Source of the DNA: Candidatus Tanganyikabacteria bacterium
Lineage (GTDB): Bacteria > Cyanobacteriota > Sericytochromatia > S15B-MN24 > VGJW01
Reading direction: 5' to 3'
NCBI GenBank assembly: GCA_016867235.1
Contig: VGJY01000012.1
Span: forward strand, 1-43,134
DNA: 43,134 bases
In this document: positions 1 through 7,706 of the stretch, one piece after another
How the letters are laid out: the number at the start of each line of letters is the position of its first letter
How positions within the stretch are numbered: position 1 is the stretch's first letter
Notes under the pieces: model-generated
The model's database searches: none
What the model saw: only the letters and a program-made list of their open reading frames with translations
What the model was told of the DNA's origin: nothing
Program-made: the position numbers and the translations under genes

Positions 1-102
1 CCGGCATCGCGGCCGGCACGGAGGCCGGCCCCACCCGTTGCATCGGTGGCGCAGGCCTCCGTGCCTGCGTCCGATAGGCGCCAGGTCATTTGAGCGCCGC
101 TA
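1..102 (-). mobile_element. 126-bp MITE-like element, copy 1 (cut by window edge)
   Basis: These 102 bases are the reverse complement of the first 102 bases of the elements at 1472-1597 and 34782-34907, with no mismatch. The visible terminus (plus strand 85-102) is one arm of the inverted repeat, followed by TCA at 103-105 as the likely target duplication. The other end lies outside the window. The interior has two opposed arms (GGCACGGAGGCC and GGCCTCCGTGCC) that would fold into a hairpin. There is no coding capacity for a transposase, so it must be moved in trans. Confidence 0.85.
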
Positions 103-128
103 TCAGATAGTTGAGGAGGGATTGCCCG

Positions 129-184
129 GTGAAGCCGAAAGGCTCCCTGGACGAGCCTCACACATTGAATCTGAAGTGCACGAT
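129..184. repeat. ychF 3'-end direct repeat, left copy (attL-like)
   Basis: This stretch matches 2951-3006 at 51 of 56 positions in the same orientation. Read on the minus strand it encodes the last residues of Ych[10 protein letters not shown], followed by TGA, and then conserved downstream sequence. The mismatches within the coding part are synonymous, so this looks like the true 3' end of a diverged ychF and not a chance match. Together with the right copy it brackets the toxin/antitoxin and methyltransferase block, as expected when an island integrates at the end of a gene. No integrase is visible. Confidence 0.6.
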
Positions 185-464
185 CTCGCAATTCAGTTTT
201 GAGAAACCGGTGGAAGTGGCCCTGGACGGGTCGCTATCCGCCCGGTTCGTGCGGCAGGTCCTAGAGTGCGGCGGCTTCCGCAAGTGGCCCGGGCACGAGC
301 CGCTCCATCCGTTGAGCACCCAGCGGCGATAGCTCCTTGGGATTGGCTCCTTGTTCCTCATGCCTGGAGCCGCCCGCAGATCGGGTGCCCGGCGCGAGGG
401 ACATTCACCCCCGCGGCGGCGGGTCCCGTCAGCAGGTCCGCGGGGTCGTTCCTCGCTCCGCGGA
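185..464. other. Non-coding stretch inside the accessory block
   Basis: This is the region downstream of the antitoxin gene and next to the ychF-like repeat. Short open frames cross it on both strands, but none shows a recognisable protein, a Shine-Dalgarno site or a family resemblance. It may hold remnants of island genes. I see no supported feature in it. Confidence 0.4.
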
Positions 465-788
465 TCAACGCTTGGCAGCCCGCGGAGAAGGGCGCTGGCG
501 ATCAGGCGATCCCGTCGACGTTCGCTGGCGGGCTCGCTTGACCCAGGCTTCCAGGATCGTCCGGGCCAGCGTTGTGTGTCCCATGCTGCGGGCTTGGGCT
601 TCTGCACGCAGAACCGCCAGATCCTCCGGGAACAGGCGAATCGCGATCTGCTCGGCCCTGGTTGGACGGATGTCGACATCGAGTTCCTCCATCTCGTCGG
701 CAAACTCCTCGACGCTGTGGCTCAGCCAGAACTCGCGCTCTTCCTGATCCGAACCAAATTCGGGAATCCGACTCTTCTTGACGGTCAC
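465..788 (-). CDS. CopG/BrnA-like type II antitoxin
   Basis: The predicted protein has 107 residues if started at GTG 788. It opens with KKSRIPEF, a negatively charged stretch and the EEREFWLSHS motif, followed by AIRLFPEDLAVLRAEA and TLARTILEAWV. This is the usual order in CopG-like antitoxins of the BrnA type, which end in a ribbon-helix-helix DNA-binding domain. The GTG start overlaps the upstream toxin stop by four bases (GTGA), and AGGAGG lies 7 nt upstream, so the two genes are translationally coupled. Toxin-before-antitoxin order is typical of BrnT/BrnA pairs. The frame is intact although the toxin gene is broken. The antitoxin presumably binds its own promoter; a palindrome sits just ahead of the toxin gene. 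Confidence 0.75.
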   Translation of the reverse strand: MTVKKSRIPEFGSDQEEREFWLSHSVEEFADEMEELDVDIRPTRAEQIAIRLFPEDLAVLRAEAQARSMGHTTLARTILEAWVKRARQRTSTGSPDRQRPSPRAAKR

Positions 789-1176
789 GATCTGCCTCCT
801 TTCTTGCCTAGCCACCGCCTGTAGCTGCGCGATTCATCGTCATCGGCGATCCGGGAACTGACGCAGAGCCGCATCGAGGCATCGAAGTCGGCCGGCTCCT
901 CTGGAATACCTCCTGGCGGGACCACGAATGCCCCGGGCAGTTCGAGATCGGCAGGCCTGGCCAGTCGGAACACGAATGCACCGAGCCTGGCGTCAGCCAA
1001 GGGCGCGATGATGACCCAGCGCTCGCGCTCACCTGTGCCGACGCGCCGGACGAAGATCGCCCGTGATCGCCGAATACGGACGCCCAGATGCTCTCATCGT
1101 CGAAGCCTCGCTCTGCCAGGTGTTCCAGGCTTGACGGCGTGAAGACGAGTGTCCAGTAGAGAGTTTGCCCTGGCAT
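785..1176 (-). pseudogene. Toxin of the type II pair, frameshifted (DUF4258/BrnT-like)
   Basis: The N-terminal frame from ATG 1176 reads MPGQTLYWTLVFTPSSLEHL and continues AERGFDDESIWASVFGDHG, matching the FTPHALERMAERGI start of DUF4258/BrnT-type toxins. Near 1060 the sense moves to another frame, which continues IFVRRVGTGERERWVIIAPL and runs to the stop at 785. The whole span is 392 nt, one short of a multiple of three, so a single-base deletion would explain the break; restored, the protein would have about 130 residues. The toxin family assignment is by motif and gene order. A sequencing error or programmed frameshift cannot be excluded, but an inactivated toxin beside an intact antitoxin is biologically plausible. 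Confidence 0.6.
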
Positions 1177-2900
1177 GCCTGATGGTATGCAAAATGCATT
1201 GCAGCGTCAAGCGGGAACCGACATCTTGTTCCGGTAGAGCAGGGTGTCCATGTATCTTGCGGGGCTCGCTGCCGAGTCCATGCTACGCGCTTTCCACCAT
1301 CGGGGTCGGCCGTTCGACGAGCGGCACAACGATGCAGGCGCTCGCCCGCTATGGTTTCCTGACGCCCGAGCGAACGGTCCTGGACTACGGGTGCGGCCAG
1401 GGGGACGACGTGGCGATCCTGAAGGAAGCGTCCGTACCGGCGAGCGGCTGGGATCCGCATTATTCGCCTGATAGCGGCGCTCAAATGACCTGGCGCCTAT
1501 CGGACGCAGGCACGGAGGCCTGCGCCACCGATGCAACGGGTGGGGCCGGCCTCCGTGCCGGCCGCGATGCCGGAGCGAAGTCATCAGAGCCGCGCTATGA
1601 CACGCCACTCGAACCCGCCGAGATCGTGAACCTCGGATTCGTGTTGAACGTGATCGAGGAGCCCGCGGAGCGGCGGGAGACGCTCGCCAAGGCGTTCGAC
1701 CTGGCACAGCGGTGTCTGGCCGTAGCGGTCTTGATCGTGGGGAAAGGCGACACGACCGGTCTAGCGCCATACCGCGACGGCTTCATGACTCGCCGCGAAA
1801 CCTTCCAGAAGTACTTCCGGCAGGAGGAAGCCAAGGAGCTCATCGAGGCGACCCTCTCTACCGAGGCCATCCCGGTCGGCCCGGGGGTGTTCTTCGTCTT
1901 CAAGGACCGCCTTTCAGAACAGGAGTTCCTGCTCGAGCGCCAGGCGCGGCGACTGGACGCGTCGCTGCTGGCCGTCCGCCGGCGGAGCGAGCGGCACGTG
2001 GCGCGGCGGCAGGTGGCGCTCGAGCGCCTGCGCCCCCTCTTGGAGCGGCTCTGGGACCAGACTCTACAGTTGGGGAGGGAGCCGGTCCTGGAAGACCTGC
2101 CGGCGGACCTAGCCACGGCGGTGGCGAAGGAAATCGGGTCCATACGCAAGGGACTGAAGCTCTGCGCCTCGCTCTTCGACCTAGCGGAATTCGAGCATGC
2201 GTTCGCCAACCGACGGGAGGATCTGCTCGTCTACTTTGCCCTGAATCTCTTCAACAGGCGCACGCGGTACAGCAGCATGCCCAAAGGGCTCCAACGCGAC
2301 GTCAAGGCGCACTTCGGCGGGCATCGGCAAGCGCAAGACGCGGCTACCGCGCTGCTGTTCGACGTCGGGAAGCCTGAAATGGTGTCACGAGCGTGCGAAG
2401 AGGCGGTTTCGAAGGGACTTGGCCATCTGGAAGAGGGTCACCTGCAGCTTCACGCCGACCTCATCTCTCGCCTTCCACCGGTCCTTCGTTGCTACGTGGG
2501 TTGCGCGGCCCAGTTGTGCGGTGACGTGACTCATGCAGATCTGGTGAAAATCCACACCAGGTCGGGCAAACTCACCCTCCTGTCCTACGACGGGTTCGAA
2601 CGCCCGGTCCCGAAGTTACGCGAACGCATCAAGATCGACATGCATTCCCTCGGTATACGGTTCTTCGATTACCAAGAGCAGGTACCGGCGCAACTCCTCT
2701 ACCTGAAGAGCCGCTATCTGGCGCCTGATCAGAAAGGGTTCGATGCGCAACGCGTTTTCGACGACGCGCTGCGGAAGACGGGTATCTTCGACTTCACGGG
2801 ATTCGGTCCACCTGGAGACCAGTTCGAGCAGGCCCTTGCCGACGCAGGATACGCAATACGTGGAACCAAGCTGATCAAGCGACGCAAGCGACCCATGTAA
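1149..2900 (+). CDS. DNA phosphorothioation-associated putative methyltransferase, with 43-codon MITE insert
   Basis: The class I SAM-binding motif VLDYGCGQGDD lies at residues 77-87, followed by GWDPHYSP, AEIVNLGFVLNVIE, a TRRETFQKYF block, GVFFVFKD, and a C-terminal region with VLRCYVGCAAQL and ADLVKIHTRSGK. This order fits the family annotated as DNA phosphorothioation-associated putative methyltransferase, found near dnd sulfur-modification genes; its exact role is unknown. Residues D108-Y150 come entirely from the 126-bp element plus its 3-bp target duplication; removing them joins WDPHYSP to DTPLEPAEIVNLG as the family expects. The start is uncertain: GTG 1149 overlaps the divergent toxin gene and gives an N-terminus unlike the family, while ATG 1332 begins close to the recognisable region. 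No dnd core gene is in the window. The insert lies next to the SAM pocket, so activity is doubtful. Confidence 0.75.
   Translation: MSSREFALACLMVCKMHCSVKREPTSCSGRAGCPCILRGSLPSPCYALSTIGVGRSTSGTTMQALARYGFLTPERTVLDYGCGQGDDVAILKEASVPASGWDPHYSPDSGAQMTWRLSDAGTEACATDATGGAGLRAGRDAGAKSSEPRYDTPLEPAEIVNLGFVLNVIEEPAERRETLAKAFDLAQRCLAVAVLIVGKGDTTGLAPYRDGFMTRRETFQKYFRQEEAKELIEATLSTEAIPVGPGVFFVFKDRLSEQEFLLERQARRLDASLLAVRRRSERHVARRQVALERLRPLLERLWDQTLQLGREPVLEDLPADLATAVAKEIGSIRKGLKLCASLFDLAEFEHAFANRREDLLVYFALNLFNRRTRYSSMPKGLQRDVKAHFGGHRQAQDAATALLFDVGKPEMVSRACEEAVSKGLGHLEEGHLQLHADLISRLPPVLRCYVGCAAQLCGDVTHADLVKIHTRSGKLTLLSYDGFERPVPKLRERIKIDMHSLGIRFFDYQEQVPAQLLYLKSRYLAPDQKGFDAQRVFDDALRKTGIFDFTGFGPPGDQFEQALADAGYAIRGTKLIKRRKRPM
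1187..1199. promoter_or_regulatory. Palindrome ahead of toxin/antitoxin operon
   Basis: The perfect inverted repeat ATGCA-AAA-TGCAT ends 10 bases upstream of the toxin ATG. Type II antitoxins usually bind such palindromes to repress their own operon. The assignment as operator is inference from position and symmetry. Confidence 0.4.
1472..1597 (+). mobile_element. 126-bp MITE-like element, copy 2, inside methyltransferase gene
   Basis: The element is identical to the copy at 34782-34907 over all 126 bases. Its ends are imperfect inverted repeats, TAGCGGCGCTCAAATGAC and, on the other strand, TAGCGCGGCTCTGATGAC (14 of 18 match). It is flanked by a TGA target duplication at 1469-1471 and 1598-1600. 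With the duplication it adds 129 nt, so the host frame stays open. TNA duplications are known for the IS1031 branch of the IS5 family; that a transposase of this kind moves it is inference. Confidence 0.9.
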
Positions 2901-2950
2901 ACCCGCCGCGGGTTTGATCGAGCCTCAGCCGGGCGGCTTCTGCCCAGATC

Positions 2951-3006
2951 GTGAAGCTGAAAGGCTCCCTGGACGACCTTCATACATTAAATCTGAAGTG
3001 CACGAT
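2951..3006. repeat. ychF 3'-end direct repeat, right copy (attR-like)
   Basis: This is the true 3' end of ychF plus about 29 bases downstream of its stop. It matches 129-184 at 51 of 56 positions, with exact blocks of 18 bases (137-154 against 2959-2976) and 17 bases (168-184 against 2990-3006). The similarity stops abruptly just inside the coding region, as expected at a recombination junction. Confidence 0.6.
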
Positions 3007-4035
3007 TTCCCCGTCCTGGAGCACGTACTCCTTGCCCTCGAGCCGCAGCTTGCCGACCTCGCGGGCCCTGGCGAAAGTCTTTAGCTCGACCAGGTCCGGA
3101 TAGGTGACGACCTCGGCGCGGATGAAGCCGCGGGCGATGTCGCTATGGATGGTGCGGGCGGCCTCGACGGCCGGCGACAGCTTGCGGATGGTCCAGGCGC
3201 GGACCTCGTCCTCGCCCGTCGTGTAGAAGCTCATGAGGCCGAGCATGTCGTACGATGCCTGGATCATCCGCACCAGGCTCGATTCCGCGATGCCGTACTC
3301 GCTCATCAGCGCCGCGGCATCGTCGTCCGAGAGCTGCGCGAGTTCTTCCTCGAGCTTGCCGCACACCGCCAGCACCGGCGCGTCGGCGGCAAGCGCGGGC
3401 GGCGCCGCCAGCTGGTCCTCCCCGATGTTGAGCAGTACCAGCAGCGGCTTCTGCGACAGGAAGGTGAAGCCGCGGACGGCGAGTTCCTCATCGGCGCTGA
3501 AGGCCACCGTGCGCAAGGGTTGCACGTCCTCGAGGGCCCGCAGGCACTTCTCCAGGGCGGCGGGTTCGGCGGCGTTCTCGGGCTTCTTGCCGCGCTTGGC
3601 CTCGGCGGCGAGCTTCTCGATCCGCTTCTCGACGGTCATCTGGTCGGCCAGGATCAGCTCCTCTTCCATGAGGCGCAGGTCGCGAGCCGGATCGAGGCTC
3701 CCCTCGGGATGGGGCACGGCCTCGTCGGCGAAGGCCCGCACGACGTGCACCAGGGCGTCCACCTTGCGCGCGTGCGAGAGGAAGGCGTCGGACTCCTTTC
3801 CCTTGCCGCGTTCGAACCCCGGCAGGTCCACGTACTCGACCGTGGCGTAGGTGGTCTTCTTGGGGTTGAACATCCCCGAGAGCGTGTCCACCCGCGTGTC
3901 GGGCACGCGCACGATTGCCTGGTTGGGTGCGCCGGCGGCGGCGCCGAACGTCCCCGTACGGGCCGAGGAGCGCGTCAGCGCGTTGAAGACCGTCGTCTTG
4001 CCGACCTGTGGCCAGCCGATGATGCCAAGTCGCAT
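2980..4035 (-). CDS. ychF: YchF/OLA1-family ribosome-associated ATPase
   Basis: The protein has 351 residues, close to the usual size of about 360. The P-loop GWPQVGKT is at residues 7-14, the [11 protein letters not shown] switch region follows, and the TGS-like domain fills the C-terminus, which ends in [11 protein letters not shown], the hallmark of the family. YchF proteins bind ATP in preference to GTP and associate with ribosomes, where they affect translation and stress responses. The gene follows the DksA-like gene on the same strand with only 12 bases between stop and start, so the two are probably cotranscribed. Its 3' end is duplicated at 129-184 and appears to have been the target of an island. 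Confidence 0.95.
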   Translation of the reverse strand: MRLGIIGWPQVGKTTVFNALTRSSARTGTFGAAAGAPNQAIVRVPDTRVDTLSGMFNPKKTTYATVEYVDLPGFERGKGKESDAFLSHARKVDALVHVVRAFADEAVPHPEGSLDPARDLRLMEEELILADQMTVEKRIEKLAAEAKRGKKPENAAEPAALEKCLRALEDVQPLRTVAFSADEELAVRGFTFLSQKPLLVLLNIGEDQLAAPPALAADAPVLAVCGKLEEELAQLSDDDAAALMSEYGIAESSLVRMIQASYDMLGLMSFYTTGEDEVRAWTIRKLSPAVEAARTIHSDIARGFIRAEVVTYPDLVELKTFARAREVGKLRLEGKEYVLQDGEIVHFRFNV

Positions 4036-4047
4036 GCCGCCATGCTA

Positions 4048-4419
4048 TCAGCCCAGCGACTCGTGCTGCCGCGCGCAGCCGATGCAGTACGGGATCTCGG
4101 GGACGGCTTCCAGCCGACGCTCCGGAATCTCGCGCCCGCAGCGCGAGCAGCGCCCGAACTCGCCCACCTCGAGGCGCTTGAGCGCCGCGTCCACCGCCTG
4201 GAGCTTGTCGGTGAAGCGCCTGACCACGGCCGCGTCCAGTTCCTGGTTGAACGTCTCGGTCGCGCTGTCGGCGTACTCGCTGTCGCCCGACTGCGGCATC
4301 GCCTCGGTCACCGAGGGCTTCTCGTGCGACCGGAATTCGCCCTCGGACCAGCCGAGCAGGCGGACGATGCGCAATCGCTCGGACTGGAGGCGCTCCTTGA
4401 ACTTCGCGCTGTCGATCAT
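4048..4419 (-). CDS. DksA/TraR-type C4 zinc-finger protein
   Basis: Starting at ATG 4419, which has GGGAGGT about 8 nt upstream, the product has 123 residues. A charged helical N-terminal half is followed by GEFGRCSRCGREIPERRL and IPYCIGCA, placing four cysteines at 91, 94, 112 and 115 in the C-x2-C...C-x2-C pattern of the DksA/TraR zinc finger. DksA binds in the RNA polymerase secondary channel and works with ppGpp; shorter relatives such as this may act in other ways. An upstream in-frame ATG at 4482 would add 21 residues without family support. The gene lies immediately upstream of ychF, linking it to growth and translation control. Confidence 0.85.
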   Translation of the reverse strand: MIDSAKFKERLQSERLRIVRLLGWSEGEFRSHEKPSVTEAMPQSGDSEYADSATETFNQELDAAVVRRFTDKLQAVDAALKRLEVGEFGRCSRCGREIPERRLEAVPEIPYCIGCARQHESLG

Positions 4420-4498
4420 CGGACGTGACCTCCCTCGCGCGCTGAGCCTATCTCCAGCCGCGAGATCAGGGAATCGGCTCAAATGCCAGGTTTTGGAT

Positions 4499-4504
4499 TA
4501 GAAT
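4499..4504 (+). promoter_or_regulatory. -10-like hexamer TAGAAT, possible leaderless start
   Basis: TAGAAT ends 6 bases before GTG 4511, and there is no Shine-Dalgarno sequence between them. Transcription would start at or next to the start codon. No convincing -35 element is seen. Confidence 0.35.
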
Positions 4505-4510
4505 TGGCGT

Positions 4511-4822
4511 GTGGAGGAACGGGAAGCCCTGATCAAGGCGGCGTTGCGGGATCTGGAACCCGACGAAGACCGCTGGAAGCACTACGGCGTGCTGGTGATC
4601 CCCAACGGATCGTGCGCCGACGCGGCCGTGCGCGAGTATCTGGGCCGGCAGCCGCGTCCCTTCCCGGTGCCGCTCGAATCGGTCTCCTACACGGTACGCT
4701 ACATCGGCGGCGACAAGGTCGTCTTCGTGGACCTGCGCCGCGTGGACGGGTTGCGCGAGGCCATCGACGAGGCCTTCGGCGGCCGCCGCAAGCCGCGCCG
4801 CGACGGCTTCTTCAAGGCCTAG
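4511..4822 (+). CDS. Uncharacterised 103-residue protein
   Basis: The frame starts at GTG 4511, has coding-type codon use, and encodes MEEREALIKAALRDLEPDED, then VLVIPNGS, VSYTVRYIGGDKVVFVDLRR and a basic tail, GGRRKPRRDGFF. The predicted fold is a small soluble alpha/beta protein without signal peptide or membrane segment. I do not recognise the family. It is divergent from the dksA-ychF pair and 13 bases upstream of the methyltransferase-like gene, so the two plus-strand genes probably share an mRNA. Confidence 0.65.
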   Translation: MEEREALIKAALRDLEPDEDRWKHYGVLVIPNGSCADAAVREYLGRQPRPFPVPLESVSYTVRYIGGDKVVFVDLRRVDGLREAIDEAFGGRRKPRRDGFFKA

Positions 4823-4835
4823 CCCCCGGGGCGCC

Positions 4836-5648
4836 GTGCCGCCGCTGCATCACCGGCTGTGGAGCGCGTGCAACAGCCTGACTTTCGGCTTGCGGTCCGC
4901 CATCCGGTGGCGCGTCCCGGTGCGCCGCAACCGACCAGCCCCGGAAGGGCCGTTCTTCGGGCACCTGGCCGATCCGACGCCCGCCGAGGCCTTGCTGGCG
5001 GCCTGGGAGGAACGCTACCGCTTCGCGGCGCGGCACCTGGCCGAGGACCCTGAGACGGTGCGCGACGCCCTGTTCATCCTGTCGCTGGTCGAGGGCGCGC
5101 TCGACGAGGCCGGCGCGGTACTGCCCGACCCGGCCGCCGTGCTCGACATCGGCGCGAAGAACTGGCACTACGTCCGCGCCCTCTGGGCCTTGCTCGCGGG
5201 TCATGGCGGGCGCCGGCGCGACGTGGCGCTGACCGGCATCGAGATCGACCCGTTCGTCGTGTATCGCGACGGCCACTCGCGCTACGACTGGGCTCGCCGT
5301 TACGCCAGCACCTGTCCGGGGGCCCGCTACGTGCCCGGTGACGCCCTGGCGCACCGCGAGGCGTACGATCTCGTGCTCCTCTTGTTTCCCATCATGCTGG
5401 AGGAGGAACACCTGGACTGGGGCTTGCCGCTGGAGCATTTCCGCCCCGCGGACCTCCTGGCCCATGCCTACGACCGGGTGAGGGCGGGGGGCGCCTTGGT
5501 CGTCGCGACCTACGACTACGAGTGCGACGCCTTGCGGGCGACCTGGGAAGGGCTCGGCCTTGTGCCGACGGTCTGGCGGCCCCACGCGAGCCCGGTGGCT
5601 GCCTACGACATCGGGCGGCATGTCGCGGTGTTTGGTCGCTCCCGCTAA
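4836..5648 (+). CDS. Class I SAM-dependent methyltransferase-like protein
   Basis: The product has 270 residues from GTG 4836. The likely SAM-binding glycine motif is AVLDIGAKNWHYV at about 101-113, followed by the acidic end of strand 2 in LTGIEIDPF (132-140), and YDLVLLLFPIMLEEEH and GALVVATYDYE as later strands. This is the general layout of class I methyltransferases; the glycine loop is short (DIGAKN), so activity needs proof. The first 45 residues are basic and do not look like a signal peptide. The substrate cannot be told from the sequence. It follows the 103-residue gene after 13 bases. Confidence 0.65.
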   Translation: MPPLHHRLWSACNSLTFGLRSAIRWRVPVRRNRPAPEGPFFGHLADPTPAEALLAAWEERYRFAARHLAEDPETVRDALFILSLVEGALDEAGAVLPDPAAVLDIGAKNWHYVRALWALLAGHGGRRRDVALTGIEIDPFVVYRDGHSRYDWARRYASTCPGARYVPGDALAHREAYDLVLLLFPIMLEEEHLDWGLPLEHFRPADLLAHAYDRVRAGGALVVATYDYECDALRATWEGLGLVPTVWRPHASPVAAYDIGRHVAVFGRSR

Positions 5649-5761
5649 CTTCAACGTTCCTTGGCTCAACGTTAACCGACCCATAAGAACTATTCGGGCC
5701 TTTCCTGCCGATATTAGAACTAAGTTAAGCCTCGATTGAAGAATCGGAAAGGAGCAGGAGG

Positions 5762-5926
5762 ATGCAGAGCTACTGGGTGTCCGTGAGCTACGACAGCGAG
5801 ATGGTGCTCAGCAACTGCTTCACCGTCAGCTCCCGCGAAGAGGCGGTGAGCAAGATGATGACCTACCTGGAGCTAGAGTTCAACATGCCGCGCAACACCG
5901 CGGTCCGGGTTAACCATCACTACTAA
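5762..5926 (+). CDS. Uncharacterised 54-residue protein
   Basis: A short frame runs from ATG 5762 to TAA 5924-5926. It is preceded by AAGGAGCAGGAGG, a strong purine-rich ribosome-binding stretch ending at the start codon. The product begins MQSYWVSVSYDSEMVLSNCF, continues with SSREEAVSKMMTYLELEF and ends VRVNHHY. It looks like a small beta-alpha-beta unit and is not a signal or membrane peptide. The 113-bp upstream gap is AT-richer than its surroundings and contains CAACGTT twice, so the gene may have its own promoter. A clear terminator-like hairpin follows. I know no family for it. Confidence 0.7.
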   Translation: MQSYWVSVSYDSEMVLSNCFTVSSREEAVSKMMTYLELEFNMPRNTAVRVNHHY

Positions 5927-6013
5927 ATCGCATAACTGGCGATTAGGGCGGGTTAAGCTTCCGCCGCGAAAAGTTTAAGGACCCAGGAACCCCTCGATAA
6001 CCAAGACAGACGA

Positions 6014-6049
6014 CGAATCCCCTCCGTGGTGGCACAGGGAGGGGATTCG
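6014..6049. terminator. Hairpin between convergent genes
   Basis: CGAATCCCCTCC at 6014-6025 pairs perfectly with GGAGGGGATTCG at 6038-6049 around a 12-base loop. TTTT follows at 6055-6058 on the plus strand. It lies between the small gene ending at 5926 and the minus-strand gene ending at 6099, as expected for a terminator. Confidence 0.75.
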
Positions 6050-6098
6050 CTACGTTTTGGCCTGGCCGCCCGACCGGCGGCCGGCCCCGAGACCGGCC

Positions 6099-7688
6099 CT
6101 ACTTCAAGGGCTTGCCGGCGATCAGCTGGGCTTGCCAGTCGTAGGACCAGGACTTCTCTGGCGTGGTCACGAAGGTCTTGCCCGAGAGGCGCCGGCCGTT
6201 TTCGAGCAGCACGATCTCGCTCTCGACCTTGCTGCCTGCCGGCGCCGGCGTCCGCCACTTGTAGAACTTCTTGCCCGCCTCGCCTTTGATGGGGAAGGCG
6301 ACCAGGGTGTTCTTGCGGAGCGGCGCCGTGCCGACCGTGGGGATGGTGACGCCCTGGATGCGGCCGCGCAGGTTGCGGAGGTGGAAGTACCCGCCCAGGT
6401 CCTTGTCGCGGTCCTTGCCGACCCACACGTAGGTGCCGCCGGCCGTTCGCAGCGATCCGAGAGCGATCCAGTCCCAGGTGTCGAAGGAAGCTTCCTTCCC
6501 GCCCAGTTCGCGCTTGCCCAGGCCGCCCTTGACCCAGGCGTTGCCCAGCTTGTCGCGCTGCGCGCGGACGCCCAGCGAGACGATCTGGTGCGCCGAGAGC
6601 GGCTTGACTTCGCCGGCGTCGGCGACCGCATCCGAATCGGCATCCTGCCAGACCCGGAGCTTGGCCAGCTCGCGGCCGGTCAGCCTGCCGTCGCGATTGG
6701 CGTCGAGGGTGGCGAGGGCCTGGTAGCCGTCCTTCCAGCGCTTGCCCCAGGTCACGTTGCCGAAGAGCTGCCGGCCCGAGGTGATGCGCCCCTTGCCGTC
6801 GGGATCCCAGACCAGCAGGCCGGACTTGGGCCCGACCCATTCCCAGGCCATGTCGGGGCCGGTGCCGTCCAGGTCGAACTGGCGCAGCGCGGTCGAAGCC
6901 ATGCGCCGTCCCGGGAAGAACGCCCAGGGCATGCCGGCCAGGAGGTCGGGCTGCCCGCTGCCCGCCAGATCCACCACGATCGGGCTCACCGTGTAGACCA
7001 GGCCCTTGAGGTCCACCGTGACGCTCTCGCCCGACTTGAGCTTGAGGGTCTGCAGGTTTGTAGTGCCCGAGGTATCGCGGGTGCCCAGGTCGGAGCTCTT
7101 CCAGCCCCAGGCGCCCCAGGTGCCCGCTCCCAGTTGCGAGTAGAGTTGCGAGTACTCGGACGTGCCGACCTTGACCGTGCCGAGGATGGCGTCGGTGCCG
7201 GTCTTGTCGAGGTCGATGAGGATCATCCCGTCTGACCAGCCCCAGCTCCAGTCGTACTGGACCGACGTGTCGGCCGCGGTCTTGAGGGCGGAAGTGGACG
7301 AGTACTGCGCCCGCGCGCCGCCGCCGTAGTTGTCGCCGACGTTGGCGTAGACGTAGTCGACCATGTTGTCCCAGCCCACCTTCGCCAGGGCCTGCTCGAC
7401 GAGGGCGGCGTTGTAGCCGCCCGAGCCGCCCTCGAAGCCGATGCGCTGGTCGGCCATGTTGTCGATCCAGCTCCGGAAGGCGCCGCGGTAGATGGCCACG
7501 ACGTTGGGGTTGTCGGCCACCCAGCGGTAGGTGATCGACCGGGTGGTGGTCTGCGTGCCGAACTTGCCGTCCTTGATCAGCCGCTTGGTGGTCTTGGTCT
7601 GGACCACCGCGTCGTCGACCGCGAAGGCGGGGCTCGCGAGGGAAACCAGGAGGGCGCCGGCCAGGGCGGAATGCATGTAGCGTTTCAT
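6099..7688 (-). CDS. Secreted EF-hand (calcium-binding) protein
   Basis: The product has 529 residues. A signal peptide covers residues 1-23, with likely cleavage after SPAFA. The middle holds Asp-rich loops: FDLDGTGPD at 271-279, DPDGKGRITSG at 295-305, and two canonical 12-residue EF-hand loops at 329-340 (D-A-N-R-D-G-R-L-T-G-R-E) and 349-360 (D-A-D-S-D-A-V-A-D-A-G-E), spaced like a dockerin or calmodulin-type pair. The region before them resembles integrin-like or FG-GAP statements (VDLAGSGQPDLLAG). The C-terminus is rich in beta strands. It is likely exported and calcium-stabilised; the ligand is unknown. It follows the small secreted protein gene (7707-8339) after 18 bases and is probably cotranscribed. 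Confidence 0.75.
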   Translation of the reverse strand: MKRYMHSALAGALLVSLASPAFAVDDAVVQTKTTKRLIKDGKFGTQTTTRSITYRWVADNPNVVAIYRGAFRSWIDNMADQRIGFEGGSGGYNAALVEQALAKVGWDNMVDYVYANVGDNYGGGARAQYSSTSALKTAADTSVQYDWSWGWSDGMILIDLDKTGTDAILGTVKVGTSEYSQLYSQLGAGTWGAWGWKSSDLGTRDTSGTTNLQTLKLKSGESVTVDLKGLVYTVSPIVVDLAGSGQPDLLAGMPWAFFPGRRMASTALRQFDLDGTGPDMAWEWVGPKSGLLVWDPDGKGRITSGRQLFGNVTWGKRWKDGYQALATLDANRDGRLTGRELAKLRVWQDADSDAVADAGEVKPLSAHQIVSLGVRAQRDKLGNAWVKGGLGKRELGGKEASFDTWDWIALGSLRTAGGTYVWVGKDRDKDLGGYFHLRNLRGRIQGVTIPTVGTAPLRKNTLVAFPIKGEAGKKFYKWRTPAPAGSKVESEIVLLENGRRLSGKTFVTTPEKSWSYDWQAQLIAGKPLK

Positions 7689-7706
7689 CGTCGTCTGCTC
7701 CTTTCC

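Noticed and set aside
111-332. A 73-codon plus-strand frame across the ychF-like repeat
   Set aside because: It is partly antisense to the ychF remnant and has no recognisable domain; the rest might be a gene fragment but cannot be supported.
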